This document shows, piece after piece, positions 1 to 7,672 of a DNA stretch of 24,888 bases. The notes below the pieces were generated by a model. It was not told the DNA's origin. It did not search any database and worked only from the letters and a program-made list of their open reading frames with translations. Each line of letters opens with the position of its first letter. Position 1 is the first letter of the stretch. This DNA comes from an uncultured Bacilli bacterium (lineage in GTDB: Bacteria; Bacillota_I; Bacilli_A; RF39; UBA660). A program made the position numbers and the translations under genes. Where the stretch lies: NCBI GenBank assembly GCA_934098665.1, contig CAKOOO010000013.1, positions 1-24,888 of the forward strand, in the 5' to 3' direction.

Positions 1-39
1 AATAAAACATATGATGCAATTTGCAAAGGAGGAAATTAA

Positions 40-1131
40 GTGAAAGTACTAATATTATCTTGTTCTACAGGTGGTGGACATAATTCTTGTGCTAACTATA
101 TCAAAGAAGAATTAACTTTAAATAATATAGAATGTAATTTTATTGATTTTTTTGATATTTTTGGAAAGAATGCTAAGAAAATATCTTCGGACATTTATTT
201 AAAAACTTTAGGAAATAATGGAAAAATTTTTAAAAATGTTTTTAAGGCTGGTGAATTTGTTAGCAAAAGTAAACTCCAAAGTCCAGTTTACTTATTTAAC
301 AAAATGTTTAAGAAAAAACTTTATGAATACATTCAAAAAAATAATTATACTCTTGTAATTACAACACATTTATTTCCTTCGCTTACACTTACTGCCATAA
401 ATAATGATAAAAAATATAAACATATTCCTTTTTTATTCGTGGCAACAGACTATGAACCTTGTCCTTTTATGGAAGAAGCAACTCCAGAATATTTTATAAT
501 GCAAAAGACTTTAGAAACTGCTTTTATACAAAAAGGTATTAACGAAAATAATTTACTAAATACAGGAATTCCAATATCAAGTAAATTTATTAAAAATGCT
601 AAATCAATACGCAAAGAATATAACATTTCAGATGAAGAAAAAGTAGTCTTAGTAATGCTTGGTAGTATGGGATTCGGAGAAATTGATAATATAATTAATC
701 CTTTATTAAGTGAAAATATTAAAATTATAGTAATATGTGGAACTAATAAACAGTTATATGAAAAATTAAATGAATATAAAAATGATAATCTTATTGTTAT
801 AGGATTTACTAAAAACATTAATGATTTTATATATTCTGCAGATTTTGTCTTATCCAAACCAGGTGGTCTTTCCTCAACTGAAATTGCCTCAATACATAAA
901 CCACTCCTTCACATTTTCCCTATACCAGGAATAGAAACGTATAATACTTTATTTTTTGAAAAAAATAAAATGAGTATAAAATGTAATAATAACAAAGAAA
1001 TTATAAAAAATTTAAAATATTTAATTAATAATGATACTATATGTAAAGAAATGATAGAAAACCAGAAAAAAATTATTAATGAAAATAGTGCAAGTGATTT
1101 AGTAAAATTTATTTTAGACCATTTTAACTAA
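40..1131 (+). CDS. GT28-type diacylglycerol glycosyltransferase (MGDG synthase / UgtP-like)
   Basis: 363-aa glycosyltransferase, probably adding a sugar from a UDP-sugar to diacylglycerol at the inner face of the membrane, giving the glycolipid typical of Gram-positive membranes. The N-terminal MGDG-synthase-type domain opens with SCSTGGGHNS (G11-H14), the glycine-rich signature of this family. The C-terminal nucleotide-sugar domain carries SKPGGLSSTE (K273-G276), as in MurG/UgtP-like enzymes. Length is close to that of UgtP and MGDG synthases. The GTG start at 40 is fixed by AAAGGAGG at 25-32, seven bases upstream. A terminator overlaps the stop codon, so the gene ends its transcription unit. 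No membrane segment is needed; these enzymes are peripheral. The exact sugar (glucose or galactose) and processivity cannot be read from the sequence. Confidence 0.85.
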   Translation: MKVLILSCSTGGGHNSCANYIKEELTLNNIECNFIDFFDIFGKNAKKISSDIYLKTLGNNGKIFKNVFKAGEFVSKSKLQSPVYLFNKMFKKKLYEYIQKNNYTLVITTHLFPSLTLTAINNDKKYKHIPFLFVATDYEPCPFMEEATPEYFIMQKTLETAFIQKGINENNLLNTGIPISSKFIKNAKSIRKEYNISDEEKVVLVMLGSMGFGEIDNIINPLLSENIKIIVICGTNKQLYEKLNEYKNDNLIVIGFTKNINDFIYSADFVLSKPGGLSSTEIASIHKPLLHIFPIPGIETYNTLFFEKNKMSIKCNNNKEIIKNLKYLINNDTICKEMIENQKKIINENSASDLVKFILDHFN

Positions 1132-1144
1132 AAAGTGGTTTTTT
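1118..1144 (+). terminator. Rho-independent terminator after the glycosyltransferase
   Basis: ACCATTTT (1118-1125) pairs with AAAAGTGGT (1131-1139), with one bulged G, followed by a T run. The hairpin spans the TAA stop at 1129-1131. Confidence 0.6.
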
Positions 1145-1146
1145 CA

Positions 1147-1197
1147 TGTTATAATAATGTTATATTTAAGATTTATTTAAGAATAATTTTTTATTAT
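1147..1197 (+). promoter_or_regulatory. Promoter region of the two-component operon
   Basis: Two overlapping signals are seen. An extended -10 (TGTTATAAT, 1147-1155) lies directly after the upstream terminator. A second -10 (TATTAT, 1192-1197) lies exactly 10 nt after the direct-repeat operator at 1165-1181. The first could give basal transcription and the second activated, self-controlled transcription. Inference from motif spacing only. Confidence 0.5.
1165..1181 (+). promoter_or_regulatory. CiaR-type operator, site 1 (TTTAAG-N5-TTTAAG)
   Basis: TTTAAG at 1165-1170, spacer ATTTA, TTTAAG at 1176-1181. It is an 11-bp-period direct repeat, as expected for tandem binding of an OmpR-family dimer, and identical to the established CiaR consensus of streptococci. 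It precedes the response regulator gene, suggesting autoregulation. Confidence 0.75.
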
Positions 1198-1214
1198 TAT
1201 ATGGGTGGTGAAAA

Positions 1215-1907
1215 ATGAATATATTAATAATTGAGGACGAATATAATCTAGCGGACGCAATATCTGCGATGCTAAAAAAAGAAAACTACATGGTTAAAAT
1301 ATGTACTGATGGTACAAATGGAGAAGATGAAGCATTAAGTGGTATTTATGATTTAATTTTACTTGATGTAATGCTTCCAAATAAAAACGGCTTTGAAATA
1401 CTAAAGAGCATTCATAAAGAAAATATTAATTCAAAAGTAATCATGCTTACCGCTAAAAGTAATATCGAAGATAAAATGGAAGGATTTAATAGCGGTGCAA
1501 ATGATTATTTAACAAAACCATTTCACATGGATGAACTTCTTGCAAGAATAAAATTACAATTAAATTTAACAATTGCTGAAAATAATAATATCACATTCGG
1601 TGATTTATCATTAGATACACATAAATTAATACTTGAAAATATTAATTCAAAAGAAAAAATCAATATAATTGGAAAAGAATATAACATTTTATTAATCTTA
1701 TTAAATTCTCATGAAAATATTATTTCTAAAGAACAATTATTTAGTAAGGTATGGGGATATGATAGTGAATCTGAAATTAATACCCTCGAAGCATATATGT
1801 CATTTATAAGAAAGAAATTAAAAAATATAAATTCGAAAGTTAAAATTAAAGTAATTCGAAATATAGGTTATAAATTGGAGTATCAAAATGAAAAAATTAA
1901 AATCTAA
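1215..1907 (+). CDS. OmpR/PhoB-family response regulator (CiaR-like by target site)
   Basis: 230-aa regulator with an N-terminal receiver domain and C-terminal winged-helix DNA-binding domain. The receiver shows the acidic pair in IEDEYN (E7-D8), the phosphoacceptor D51 in LLLDVMLPNKNG, T79 and K101 (TKPF). The winged helix begins near residue 125 and ends with the typical RNIGYKL wing. GGGTGGTG at 1203-1210 is the ribosome binding site. The kinase gene overlaps the 3' end by 20 bases, so the pair is translationally coupled. Three TTTAAG-N5-TTTAAG operators in this region, one before this gene and one before htrA, suggest it is the functional counterpart of streptococcal CiaR. Homology to CiaR beyond the general family is not proven here. 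Confidence 0.9.
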   Translation: MNILIIEDEYNLADAISAMLKKENYMVKICTDGTNGEDEALSGIYDLILLDVMLPNKNGFEILKSIHKENINSKVIMLTAKSNIEDKMEGFNSGANDYLTKPFHMDELLARIKLQLNLTIAENNNITFGDLSLDTHKLILENINSKEKINIIGKEYNILLILLNSHENIISKEQLFSKVWGYDSESEINTLEAYMSFIRKKLKNINSKVKIKVIRNIGYKLEYQNEKIKI

Positions 1908-3060
1908 AGTTTTCTTTACAATATCAACCATTCTAACAATTTTTGTTTTTGCAGTATTTTTGATATCTAATGCTAGAACATACTCAGAAAAAAAAGAAAA
2001 TGTTAAAAGTGTATTAGATAAAATGATTGAACTATCTGATAATACTAATAGTAATAATGTTTTTATGGATTTTACTGTATATAATATAATTCTTGATGAA
2101 AATGGTATGTATAAAGAAACTGTTTCTCATACTTATGAAGATGTAATTGATATTGTAAAAATTAAAAATATAGCTAATAAAATAATTAAATATCATCATT
2201 CAAAATATTATATTGGAAATCTTTATAATGCAAAATATTCATATGCCTTTACTGATAATAATTCACTTATTTTAATGGATAACTCAGAAGTTAAAAATAC
2301 ACTTACAAAAACACTTATAACAACAAGTATAATATTTATATTTTTAGAGTCTTGTGTAATTTTAACATCATTTATTTTAACAAGTTGGATAACTGAACCA
2401 GTAAGTGAAAGCTTCGATAAACAAAAAAGATTTATAGCTGATGCCTCTCACGAACTTAAAACACCACTTACCGTAATTAACGCCAGTGTTGAGGCTTATT
2501 ATAATGACAAAAATGAGAAATGGATTCACAATATAAAAGAAGAAACCGAAAAAATGAATAAACTTGTTATAGAACTTTTAGATTTAGCAAAAATTGAGGC
2601 AAATAAAAAAATTCTTATGAAAGAGGAAAATTTATCAAAACTTACTGAAAATGAAATTTTAACATATGAGAGTTTATTTTATGAAAAAAAGATTAAATTA
2701 AAATATAACATTAAAAAGAATATAAAATATACTTGTAATGGTGATTTAATCAGACAACTTCTTGGAATTCTAATTGATAATAGTATAAAACATACAAATG
2801 AAAACGGTAATGTTACCGTTAATTTATATAAATCTAATAAAGATATAATCCTTGAGGTAAAAAACGATGGTGATGAAATAAAAAAAGAAGATGAACAAAA
2901 AATATTTGAAAGGTTTTATAAAATAGATGAATCAAGAAATAGAAATGAAAATAGATATGGACTAGGTCTTGCAATTGCAAAAGATATAGTTGAAAAGCAT
3001 AATGCTAAAATAAGTGCAAGTTCTAAAAAAGGGATTACTACATTTAAAGTTACTTTTTAA
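1888..3060 (+). CDS. Membrane sensor histidine kinase partner of the upstream regulator
   Basis: 390-aa kinase. Membrane helices lie at about residues 8-27 and 143-166, enclosing an extracytoplasmic sensor of about 115 residues. The dimerisation/phosphoacceptor helix has FIADASHELKTPL with H188. The ATPase domain shows the N box (LIDNSIKHTNENG, N298), a G1-type GD motif (KNDGDE) and the G2 box YGLGLAIAKDI. The linker between helix 2 and H188 is very short (about 20 residues), so a full HAMP domain seems absent or reduced. The start lies inside the regulator gene, preceded by TTGGAG. It presumably senses envelope stress and phosphorylates the regulator; the stimulus is not readable. It ends shortly before a weak A/T stem-loop shared with the convergent gene. 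Confidence 0.9.
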   Translation: MKKLKSKVFFTISTILTIFVFAVFLISNARTYSEKKENVKSVLDKMIELSDNTNSNNVFMDFTVYNIILDENGMYKETVSHTYEDVIDIVKIKNIANKIIKYHHSKYYIGNLYNAKYSYAFTDNNSLILMDNSEVKNTLTKTLITTSIIFIFLESCVILTSFILTSWITEPVSESFDKQKRFIADASHELKTPLTVINASVEAYYNDKNEKWIHNIKEETEKMNKLVIELLDLAKIEANKKILMKEENLSKLTENEILTYESLFYEKKIKLKYNIKKNIKYTCNGDLIRQLLGILIDNSIKHTNENGNVTVNLYKSNKDIILEVKNDGDEIKKEDEQKIFERFYKIDESRNRNENRYGLGLAIAKDIVEKHNAKISASSKKGITTFKVTF

Positions 3061-3088
3061 AAAAAGTAATATATTAAATTCAAACATT

Positions 3089-3121
3089 AAAAAAAGATAT
3101 ATACAAACATATCCTTTTTTT
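3089..3121. terminator. Bidirectional A/T stem-loop between convergent genes
   Basis: AAAAAAAGATAT (3089-3100) can pair with ATATCCTTTTTTT (3109-3121) with one bulge. T runs follow on both strands. It separates the histidine kinase (+) from the 206-aa gene (-). The stem is weak, almost all A-T. Confidence 0.45.
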
Positions 3122-3126
3122 AATTA

Positions 3127-3741
3127 TTATCTAACTACTTCTGAATCTAAATCCTCAGATACATCTGATTGTGGTGGATTTAAATATACATCAGAGCAAG
3201 AATTTACAATTTCTTTCATTGCCTGTTCCTGTGATAAACCATTTCCTAACGAATTTAATAATATTTTAGATAATGATTCAGTGTATAGTTGTGCATATTC
3301 TTCAAATTTCATATTACGAGGACTTTCAATACTATATGAACCAACTCGTATATTGTACTTTTTAATTTCCATATTTTCATTAAGTTCAATATTACTACAA
3401 GGAATCTCTAAATCTTTAAATTCATCAAAAGATGGAATATATTGATTATATGACTCTACAGTAGCTTGTGGAACATTTGATTTAATAAAACTATCAAAAA
3501 CGCATAATCTCGCACGCATTTCATTAATTTTTTCACAGGCAAGATCAAATTGTTCTTTTTGTGCTGGAGTAAATTTATCTAAATCAATGTAACTTATCAA
3601 TCTATCCTCTCCATTTTGATTTTTTATAGTTTTTTGTACCATACCTGGTGATGCAACTTGTACAAATTTTTGACGAGCAAATGCACATAAATTTTCTAAT
3701 CTAGTTTTTTCATCAACAAGAATTTTTTTTAAATTATCCAT
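3127..3741 (-). CDS. Conserved-looking hypothetical cytoplasmic protein (204-206 aa)
   Basis: I do not recognise this protein. The frame is open to 3747 (MKMDN...), but the AGGAGG at 3750-3755 sits only 2 nt from that ATG and 8 nt from the second ATG at 3741, so the second is the likelier start (204 aa). There is no signal peptide or membrane helix. The first 100 residues look helical and charged, with a short loop rich in Q, N and G (about residues 35-50). The C-terminus is acidic (DVSEDLDSEVV). Two or three cysteines are scattered, without a metal motif. It lies alone on the minus strand between the two-component operon and htrA. An extended -10 (TGTTATAAT) on the minus strand at 3773-3765 is its probable promoter. 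Confidence 0.65.
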   Translation of the reverse strand: MDNLKKILVDEKTRLENLCAFARQKFVQVASPGMVQKTIKNQNGEDRLISYIDLDKFTPAQKEQFDLACEKINEMRARLCVFDSFIKSNVPQATVESYNQYIPSFDEFKDLEIPCSNIELNENMEIKKYNIRVGSYSIESPRNMKFEEYAQLYTESLSKILLNSLGNGLSQEQAMKEIVNSCSDVYLNPPQSDVSEDLDSEVVR

Positions 3742-3764
3742 TTTCATAGCCTCCTAACAATTTT

Positions 3765-3773
3765 ATTATAACA
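3765..3773 (-). promoter_or_regulatory. Extended -10 promoter of the 204-aa gene
   Basis: Minus strand TGTTATAAT, a perfect extended -10. No good -35 is seen. The predicted start of transcription gives a short leader carrying AGGAGG. Confidence 0.45.
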
Positions 3774-3909
3774 AAAATATTAAAAAAAAATATTTTTTAT
3801 TTTAATTTTACATTAACTTTACAATTATTTGTAAACCATATCTAATTATACTAAATAATTAAGAATAAAAAATAAATAAATTATAATTGTTATTAAAAAA
3901 GTAATTTTT

Positions 3910-3942
3910 TTTAAGGTTTATTTAAGAATAAAGCATTATATT
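3910..3942 (+). promoter_or_regulatory. CiaR-type operator, site 2, with -10 box, before htrA
   Basis: TTTAAG at 3910-3915, spacer GTTTA, TTTAAG at 3921-3926. After 10 nt comes TATATT (3937-3942) as the -10. No normal -35 is present, so the operator replaces it, as in activator-dependent promoters. htrA is a classical CiaR target in streptococci. Confidence 0.75.
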
Positions 3943-3962
3943 TAATTTGTAAGGAGGAAATA

Positions 3963-5051
3963 ATGAAAGATAATAAAAAAATAATTATAAGTTCAATAAG
4001 TACATTTTTTATTGGAATTATCTTATCTATAGCGGTTATATATAATTTTCCAAACATATTTAATCAAAAACTTATTAAAGAAGAAAAAAATGTTACAATT
4101 ACAGATACTGGATTAAGTGAATCTGTTGAGAAAGTATATAATAAAGTTGCTCTAATAAGTAATTATGTTAATGGAAAACTTAATGCCACTGGAAGTGGAT
4201 TTATATATAAAGTTGATGGTAATGATACATATATTTTAACAAATCATCATGTTATAGATAATGGCACATCATTTAAGGTAACATACTCTGATGAAACAGT
4301 ACTTGATGCATCTTTAGTGGGTAGCGATGAATATACAGATATTGCAGTTTTAAAGGTAAAAACAATTGATGGATTAGATGCTGTTGAAATAAGTGATAGT
4401 AATAATATTAAAGCAGGAGATACAGTATTTGCTTTAGGCTCACCACTTGATAGTGCATATTCATTTACTGTTACAAGAGGTATAATTTCTGGTAAAGAAA
4501 GACTTGTGGAAATAATAAGTAATAACTCAAATATTTTATTAAAGGTAATTCAAACAGATGCGGCTGTTAATTCAGGTAACAGTGGTGGCCCACTTTGTAA
4601 TGCTAACGGACAGGTTATTGGCGTAGTTAATGCCAAACTTTCTGGATCTGGTATCGAGGGTATAGGTTTTGCAATTCCAATTGATACAGCAATATCTAAA
4701 GCAGAGGAAATTATTAATGGAACTAAAAAAGATTATCCTTATCTTGGAGTTTCTATCGTAAATGTAAATGATGCAAAAAATGATTTTAGATATTATAATT
4801 ATGTAAAATCACTCGATATTGAGGAAGGAATATTAGTTCTTGATATAGAGAAAAATTCACCAGCTTATAACAAGCTTCAAAAAGGTGATGTTATAACAAA
4901 AATAAATGACACGCAAACAAATAATGTTGCTTACTTTAGATACGAATTATATAAACATAATATAAATGATGAAATTACCATTACATATATTCGTGATGGT
5001 AAAGAAAATACAGTTAAAATTAAATTAAGTAAAAAAATTTCAGATATTTAA
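3963..5051 (+). CDS. htrA: Membrane-anchored HtrA/DegP serine protease with PDZ domain
   Basis: 362-aa envelope quality-control protease that degrades misfolded extracytoplasmic proteins. An uncleaved signal anchor (about residues 7-27) puts the protease outside the membrane. The trypsin-like domain shows the full triad: H96 in TNHHVI, D126 in YTDIAVLKV, S207 in NSGNSGGPL. A single PDZ domain follows (about 258-355; YLGVSIV, GILVLDIEKNSPAYNKLQKGDVI). Length and layout match Gram-positive HtrA. AAGGAGGA at 3951-3958 sets the start. The gene has its own CiaR-type operator, and its stop codon overlaps the next copy of the operator, so the 80-aa gene downstream is expressed with the same control. 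All catalytic residues are present. Confidence 0.95.
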   Translation: MKDNKKIIISSISTFFIGIILSIAVIYNFPNIFNQKLIKEEKNVTITDTGLSESVEKVYNKVALISNYVNGKLNATGSGFIYKVDGNDTYILTNHHVIDNGTSFKVTYSDETVLDASLVGSDEYTDIAVLKVKTIDGLDAVEISDSNNIKAGDTVFALGSPLDSAYSFTVTRGIISGKERLVEIISNNSNILLKVIQTDAAVNSGNSGGPLCNANGQVIGVVNAKLSGSGIEGIGFAIPIDTAISKAEEIINGTKKDYPYLGVSIVNVNDAKNDFRYYNYVKSLDIEEGILVLDIEKNSPAYNKLQKGDVITKINDTQTNNVAYFRYELYKHNINDEITITYIRDGKENTVKIKLSKKISDI

Positions 5052-5079
5052 GGTTCGTTTAAGTATATTATTATATTAT
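5047..5079 (+). promoter_or_regulatory. CiaR-type operator, site 3, with -10 box
   Basis: TTTAAG at 5047-5052 (overlapping the htrA stop), spacer GTTCG, TTTAAG at 5058-5063. After 10 nt comes TATTAT (5074-5079), the same geometry as the other two sites. The leader to the next start is about 45 nt and holds a small TGAAAA/TTTTCA hairpin (5087-5111) just before the ribosome binding site. Confidence 0.7.
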
Positions 5080-5131
5080 TAAATTGTGAAAAGTAAATAA
5101 GGTATTTTTCATCCATAAAGGAGGTGGTTAA

Positions 5132-5374
5132 GTGAAAATAAATATTATCGGTGAAAGTTCTTCGAATCGCACAAAACTAATAAAAAACCTTAATAAAGCG
5201 ACAAAAGAAACTCTTCTTAAAAACATCGAAATAAATGTTATTGATGATAAGGGCACTCTTAATAAATATAAAAGTAAAAATAAACCTTTATTAATAATCA
5301 ATGATATAATAATAAGTTCGGGGAAAATTTTATCCGATAGAGAAATTAAAAATTATATAAAAGTATTTGCGTAA
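5132..5374 (+). CDS. Small thioredoxin-fold protein lacking the redox cysteines
   Basis: 80-aa protein resembling the 'small redox-active disulfide protein' (Thioredoxin_3) family in length and pattern: beta strand MKINIIG, a helix, strand INVID, then KPLLIINDIIISSGKILSDREIKNYI, which matches the family's cis-proline strand, hairpin and last helix (P52). Where the family carries C-x-x-C after the first strand, this protein has GESSSNR, and it has no cysteine at all. It therefore cannot be a dithiol oxidoreductase and may bind a peptide or partner instead. GTG start at 5132 with AAAGGAGG at 5117-5124. It has its own CiaR-type promoter and is followed by a strong terminator. The fold assignment is by pattern; the function is unknown. 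Confidence 0.7.
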   Translation: MKINIIGESSSNRTKLIKNLNKATKETLLKNIEINVIDDKGTLNKYKSKNKPLLIINDIIISSGKILSDREIKNYIKVFA

Positions 5375-5413
5375 GTAATTAATAATAATTAAAATAAATC
5401 TCACAAACCGTTT

Positions 5414-5440
5414 AAAAAAAGGACAAACTTGTCCTTTTTT
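5414..5440. terminator. Bidirectional terminator
   Basis: AAAAAAGGACAA faces TTGTCCTTTTTT around a tiny loop, with T runs on both strands. It ends the 80-aa gene (+) and the ABC exporter operon (-), whose TGA stop touches the stem. Confidence 0.85.
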
Positions 5441-6567
5441 CAGTTCTTACAACTATATTTTAATGTTAATAAATTGTTAATAATTATAAATAATAAAGTA
5501 AATATTAACATTATAAATATGTTGATAAAATATGTTTTTAAATTTAAAATAGTAATATTTTCTAAAGAAGATAAATAATCATTTGAATTAACAAAATAAT
5601 GAGCAATGAATATTTTTGATAAATTAATAACTTTCTTGGGAAGCCAAATTACCGGAATAAAAGCGCCACATAAAAATGCTTGACATAATGAAATAACATT
5701 AACTACTCCACTTATTGCACCTTTACTTTTTGCAAATTTAGAAAGTAGCATTGCTAAACAAAATGCAGATATGACATATACAAGCATATTTAATATATAA
5801 AGTAATCCTTTAATATTAAATATTAAGTCTTTTAAAACAATTAAACTTAAAATAACATATATAAACCATATTAAAACTGCAAATATTATTGAGGAAAGCA
5901 TTAAATAAAAATTATGTTTTTTAACACTTAACTTACCAATTAAAACTTTCTTTTGAATAATATTTTGATTATATGATGAAGATACTAGACAAATAATATA
6001 TATAGTTATAGCCATTAAAGAATAACTTGAAAAATTAAAAAATCTTGATATCTTTTCTTCATTTGATTTATTTATTTTTGAATTAATTTGTACATTTACA
6101 TCACTTTCTAATGTTTCATTTATTTTTTCAATTAGTTTTTCATTATGATATTTAAAGGAATATATATCCTTTGCTTTTAAATATCTATTTAATATAGAAC
6201 TTGCTAAAAATGACTCATAAGTATCTGATGATTTTATCTTTATTTCAGTGGCACTTTCAAAATTATTTGGAATATAAATTACATAGCTTACATCTCTATA
6301 AAAAATTGCATCATCTATATCAGATTCATTTGTAATATTTTTTATATTTGTATATTTTTTTAAATATTTTTTTAAATCTTTAGATAGTAATGTATTATCA
6401 TTATCTATAATAACTATACTTGGTTTAGAATCGACAAAAATGTTTGTTTCGTTATTTGATTTAAAATTAATTGTTCCAAAAGAAATTAAAAGTACCGTAT
6501 AAAGAATTATTATTCCTATATTTTTTAAAACTATTTGCCAAAAAGATTTAAATACTGTCATATTCAT
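5440..6567 (-). CDS. ABC-2 type exporter permease, second subunit
   Basis: 375-aa permease of the ABC2_membrane_3 (YhgE/NatB-like) type. One N-terminal helix (about residues 10-30) is followed by an extracellular domain of about 140 residues, then five or six helices in the C-terminal half. The last includes a helix with GAFIPVIWLPKKV, similar to the conserved break in this family. It pairs with the adjacent permease and the ATPase to form one exporter. The frame overlaps the upstream permease by 20 bases. AGGAGA at 6569-6574 is too close to the ATG at 6567 and better spaced for the second ATG at 6561 (MTVFKS), which would be two residues shorter. Substrate unknown; a TetR-controlled drug or lipid-like compound is the usual case. 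Confidence 0.85.
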   Translation of the reverse strand: MNMTVFKSFWQIVLKNIGIIILYTVLLISFGTINFKSNNETNIFVDSKPSIVIIDNDNTLLSKDLKKYLKKYTNIKNITNESDIDDAIFYRDVSYVIYIPNNFESATEIKIKSSDTYESFLASSILNRYLKAKDIYSFKYHNEKLIEKINETLESDVNVQINSKINKSNEEKISRFFNFSSYSLMAITIYIICLVSSSYNQNIIQKKVLIGKLSVKKHNFYLMLSSIIFAVLIWFIYVILSLIVLKDLIFNIKGLLYILNMLVYVISAFCLAMLLSKFAKSKGAISGVVNVISLCQAFLCGAFIPVIWLPKKVINLSKIFIAHYFVNSNDYLSSLENITILNLKTYFINIFIMLIFTLLFIIINNLLTLKYSCKN

Positions 6568-7672
6568 TTCTCCTTAAAGAGTTTATTGCCATAAGCATCA
6601 TTATAAAAGTAAAAATTATTAAACTTAATATATTATAATAATATCTATTTCCAACACCATAATAATATAATGAGTATAGTCCATCTACAATCATATTACA
6701 AGGATTTATTATATTAATTATAGGGACATTTTTATCAATTACGTATTTCATTGTTATTCCTGTCATTCCTGCGAAAAATGATAAGGTCATTGTAATTGCA
6801 ATTAAAATTCCAAACTTTGCATTTTCGTTTGTTTTTAAAAGGCTTGATAACATACATCCTAAGGAAATTGAAGCACAGCAAGCAAAAAAAGTTAATATTA
6901 CTAAATGTGGTAAATTATTACCAAAGTCAACCTTTAAAATAAATATTAAATATAAATATAATATAAACATAATAACAAGTTCAACACATAAACAAGCTAA
7001 GAAATCCGCTACTAAAAACTTCCATTTTTTAACTGGACTAACACTTTTTCTTTTTCCTTTAGCACTTAAATTTGCAAGTAAATTATTTATTGATTTCATA
7101 CTAATTGAGGCACCATACAAACATGCCATAGCAATTAGTGTATAATACTCTATCATTGTATAACTAATATTTTTTCTTGTAATATTTTTAATTTTAACAT
7201 TTGAACTATTCATAAATGATAAAACATTTTGATATATTTGACTATAATTATAAGATAAATTTTCATTTATTTCTTCATTTACTAAATCATTAAACATTTT
7301 ATTTTCACTATCTATTTGACTAATAATATATTTTAAAATTGTTTCATTTAATCCATTACTATTTACAGTTAAAATATCATTATTTAAATAACCTACTATA
7401 TTTTTATTATTTAAATCTTTTTTAGCATCAGCTTCATTACTATAAGTTAAGTTAATTATTTCTTTTTCATTTAAATACTCTAAAGCGTTTTTTGTATAAC
7501 TATCAGCATTTACAACTGTTAAATTAATTTTACTAAAATTTTCTGTATTTTCAATGTTTGAAAAAGCAAGATAAAAAAATGCGCCAAGGATAATAGGGAA
7601 AGCTAATGTCCAAAAAATTAAGGATTTGTCCTTTAAAATAATCAGTAAAGAATACTTAAAATTATGTATCAT
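6548..7672 (-). CDS. ABC-2 type exporter permease, first subunit
   Basis: 374-aa permease with the same layout as its neighbour: N-terminal helix (about residues 15-35, ending GAFFYLAFSNI), a large extracellular domain, then six helices in the C-terminal half, including the conserved SFFAGMTGITMKYVID stretch and INPCNMIVDGLYSLYYYG. Its start overlaps the ATPase stop (TAATG at 7674-7670), a sign of coupled translation. It most likely forms a heterodimeric membrane pore with the following permease. The two are clearly of the same family but diverged, consistent with an old duplication. Confidence 0.85.
   Translation of the reverse strand: MIHNFKYSLLIILKDKSLIFWTLAFPIILGAFFYLAFSNIENTENFSKINLTVVNADSYTKNALEYLNEKEIINLTYSNEADAKKDLNNKNIVGYLNNDILTVNSNGLNETILKYIISQIDSENKMFNDLVNEEINENLSYNYSQIYQNVLSFMNSSNVKIKNITRKNISYTMIEYYTLIAMACLYGASISMKSINNLLANLSAKGKRKSVSPVKKWKFLVADFLACLCVELVIMFILYLYLIFILKVDFGNNLPHLVILTFFACCASISLGCMLSSLLKTNENAKFGILIAITMTLSFFAGMTGITMKYVIDKNVPIINIINPCNMIVDGLYSLYYYGVGNRYYYNILSLIIFTFIMMLMAINSLRRNEYDSI

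Noticed and set aside
450..857. 135-aa open frame on the minus strand inside the glycosyltransferase gene
   Set aside because: It lies wholly within a well-supported gene on the other strand, with no ribosome binding site or recognisable domain. The same applies to the frames at 3014-3445, 9890-10156, 11193-11381, 19445-20029, 21656-21871, 22403-22825, 23504-23743 and 24599-24790.
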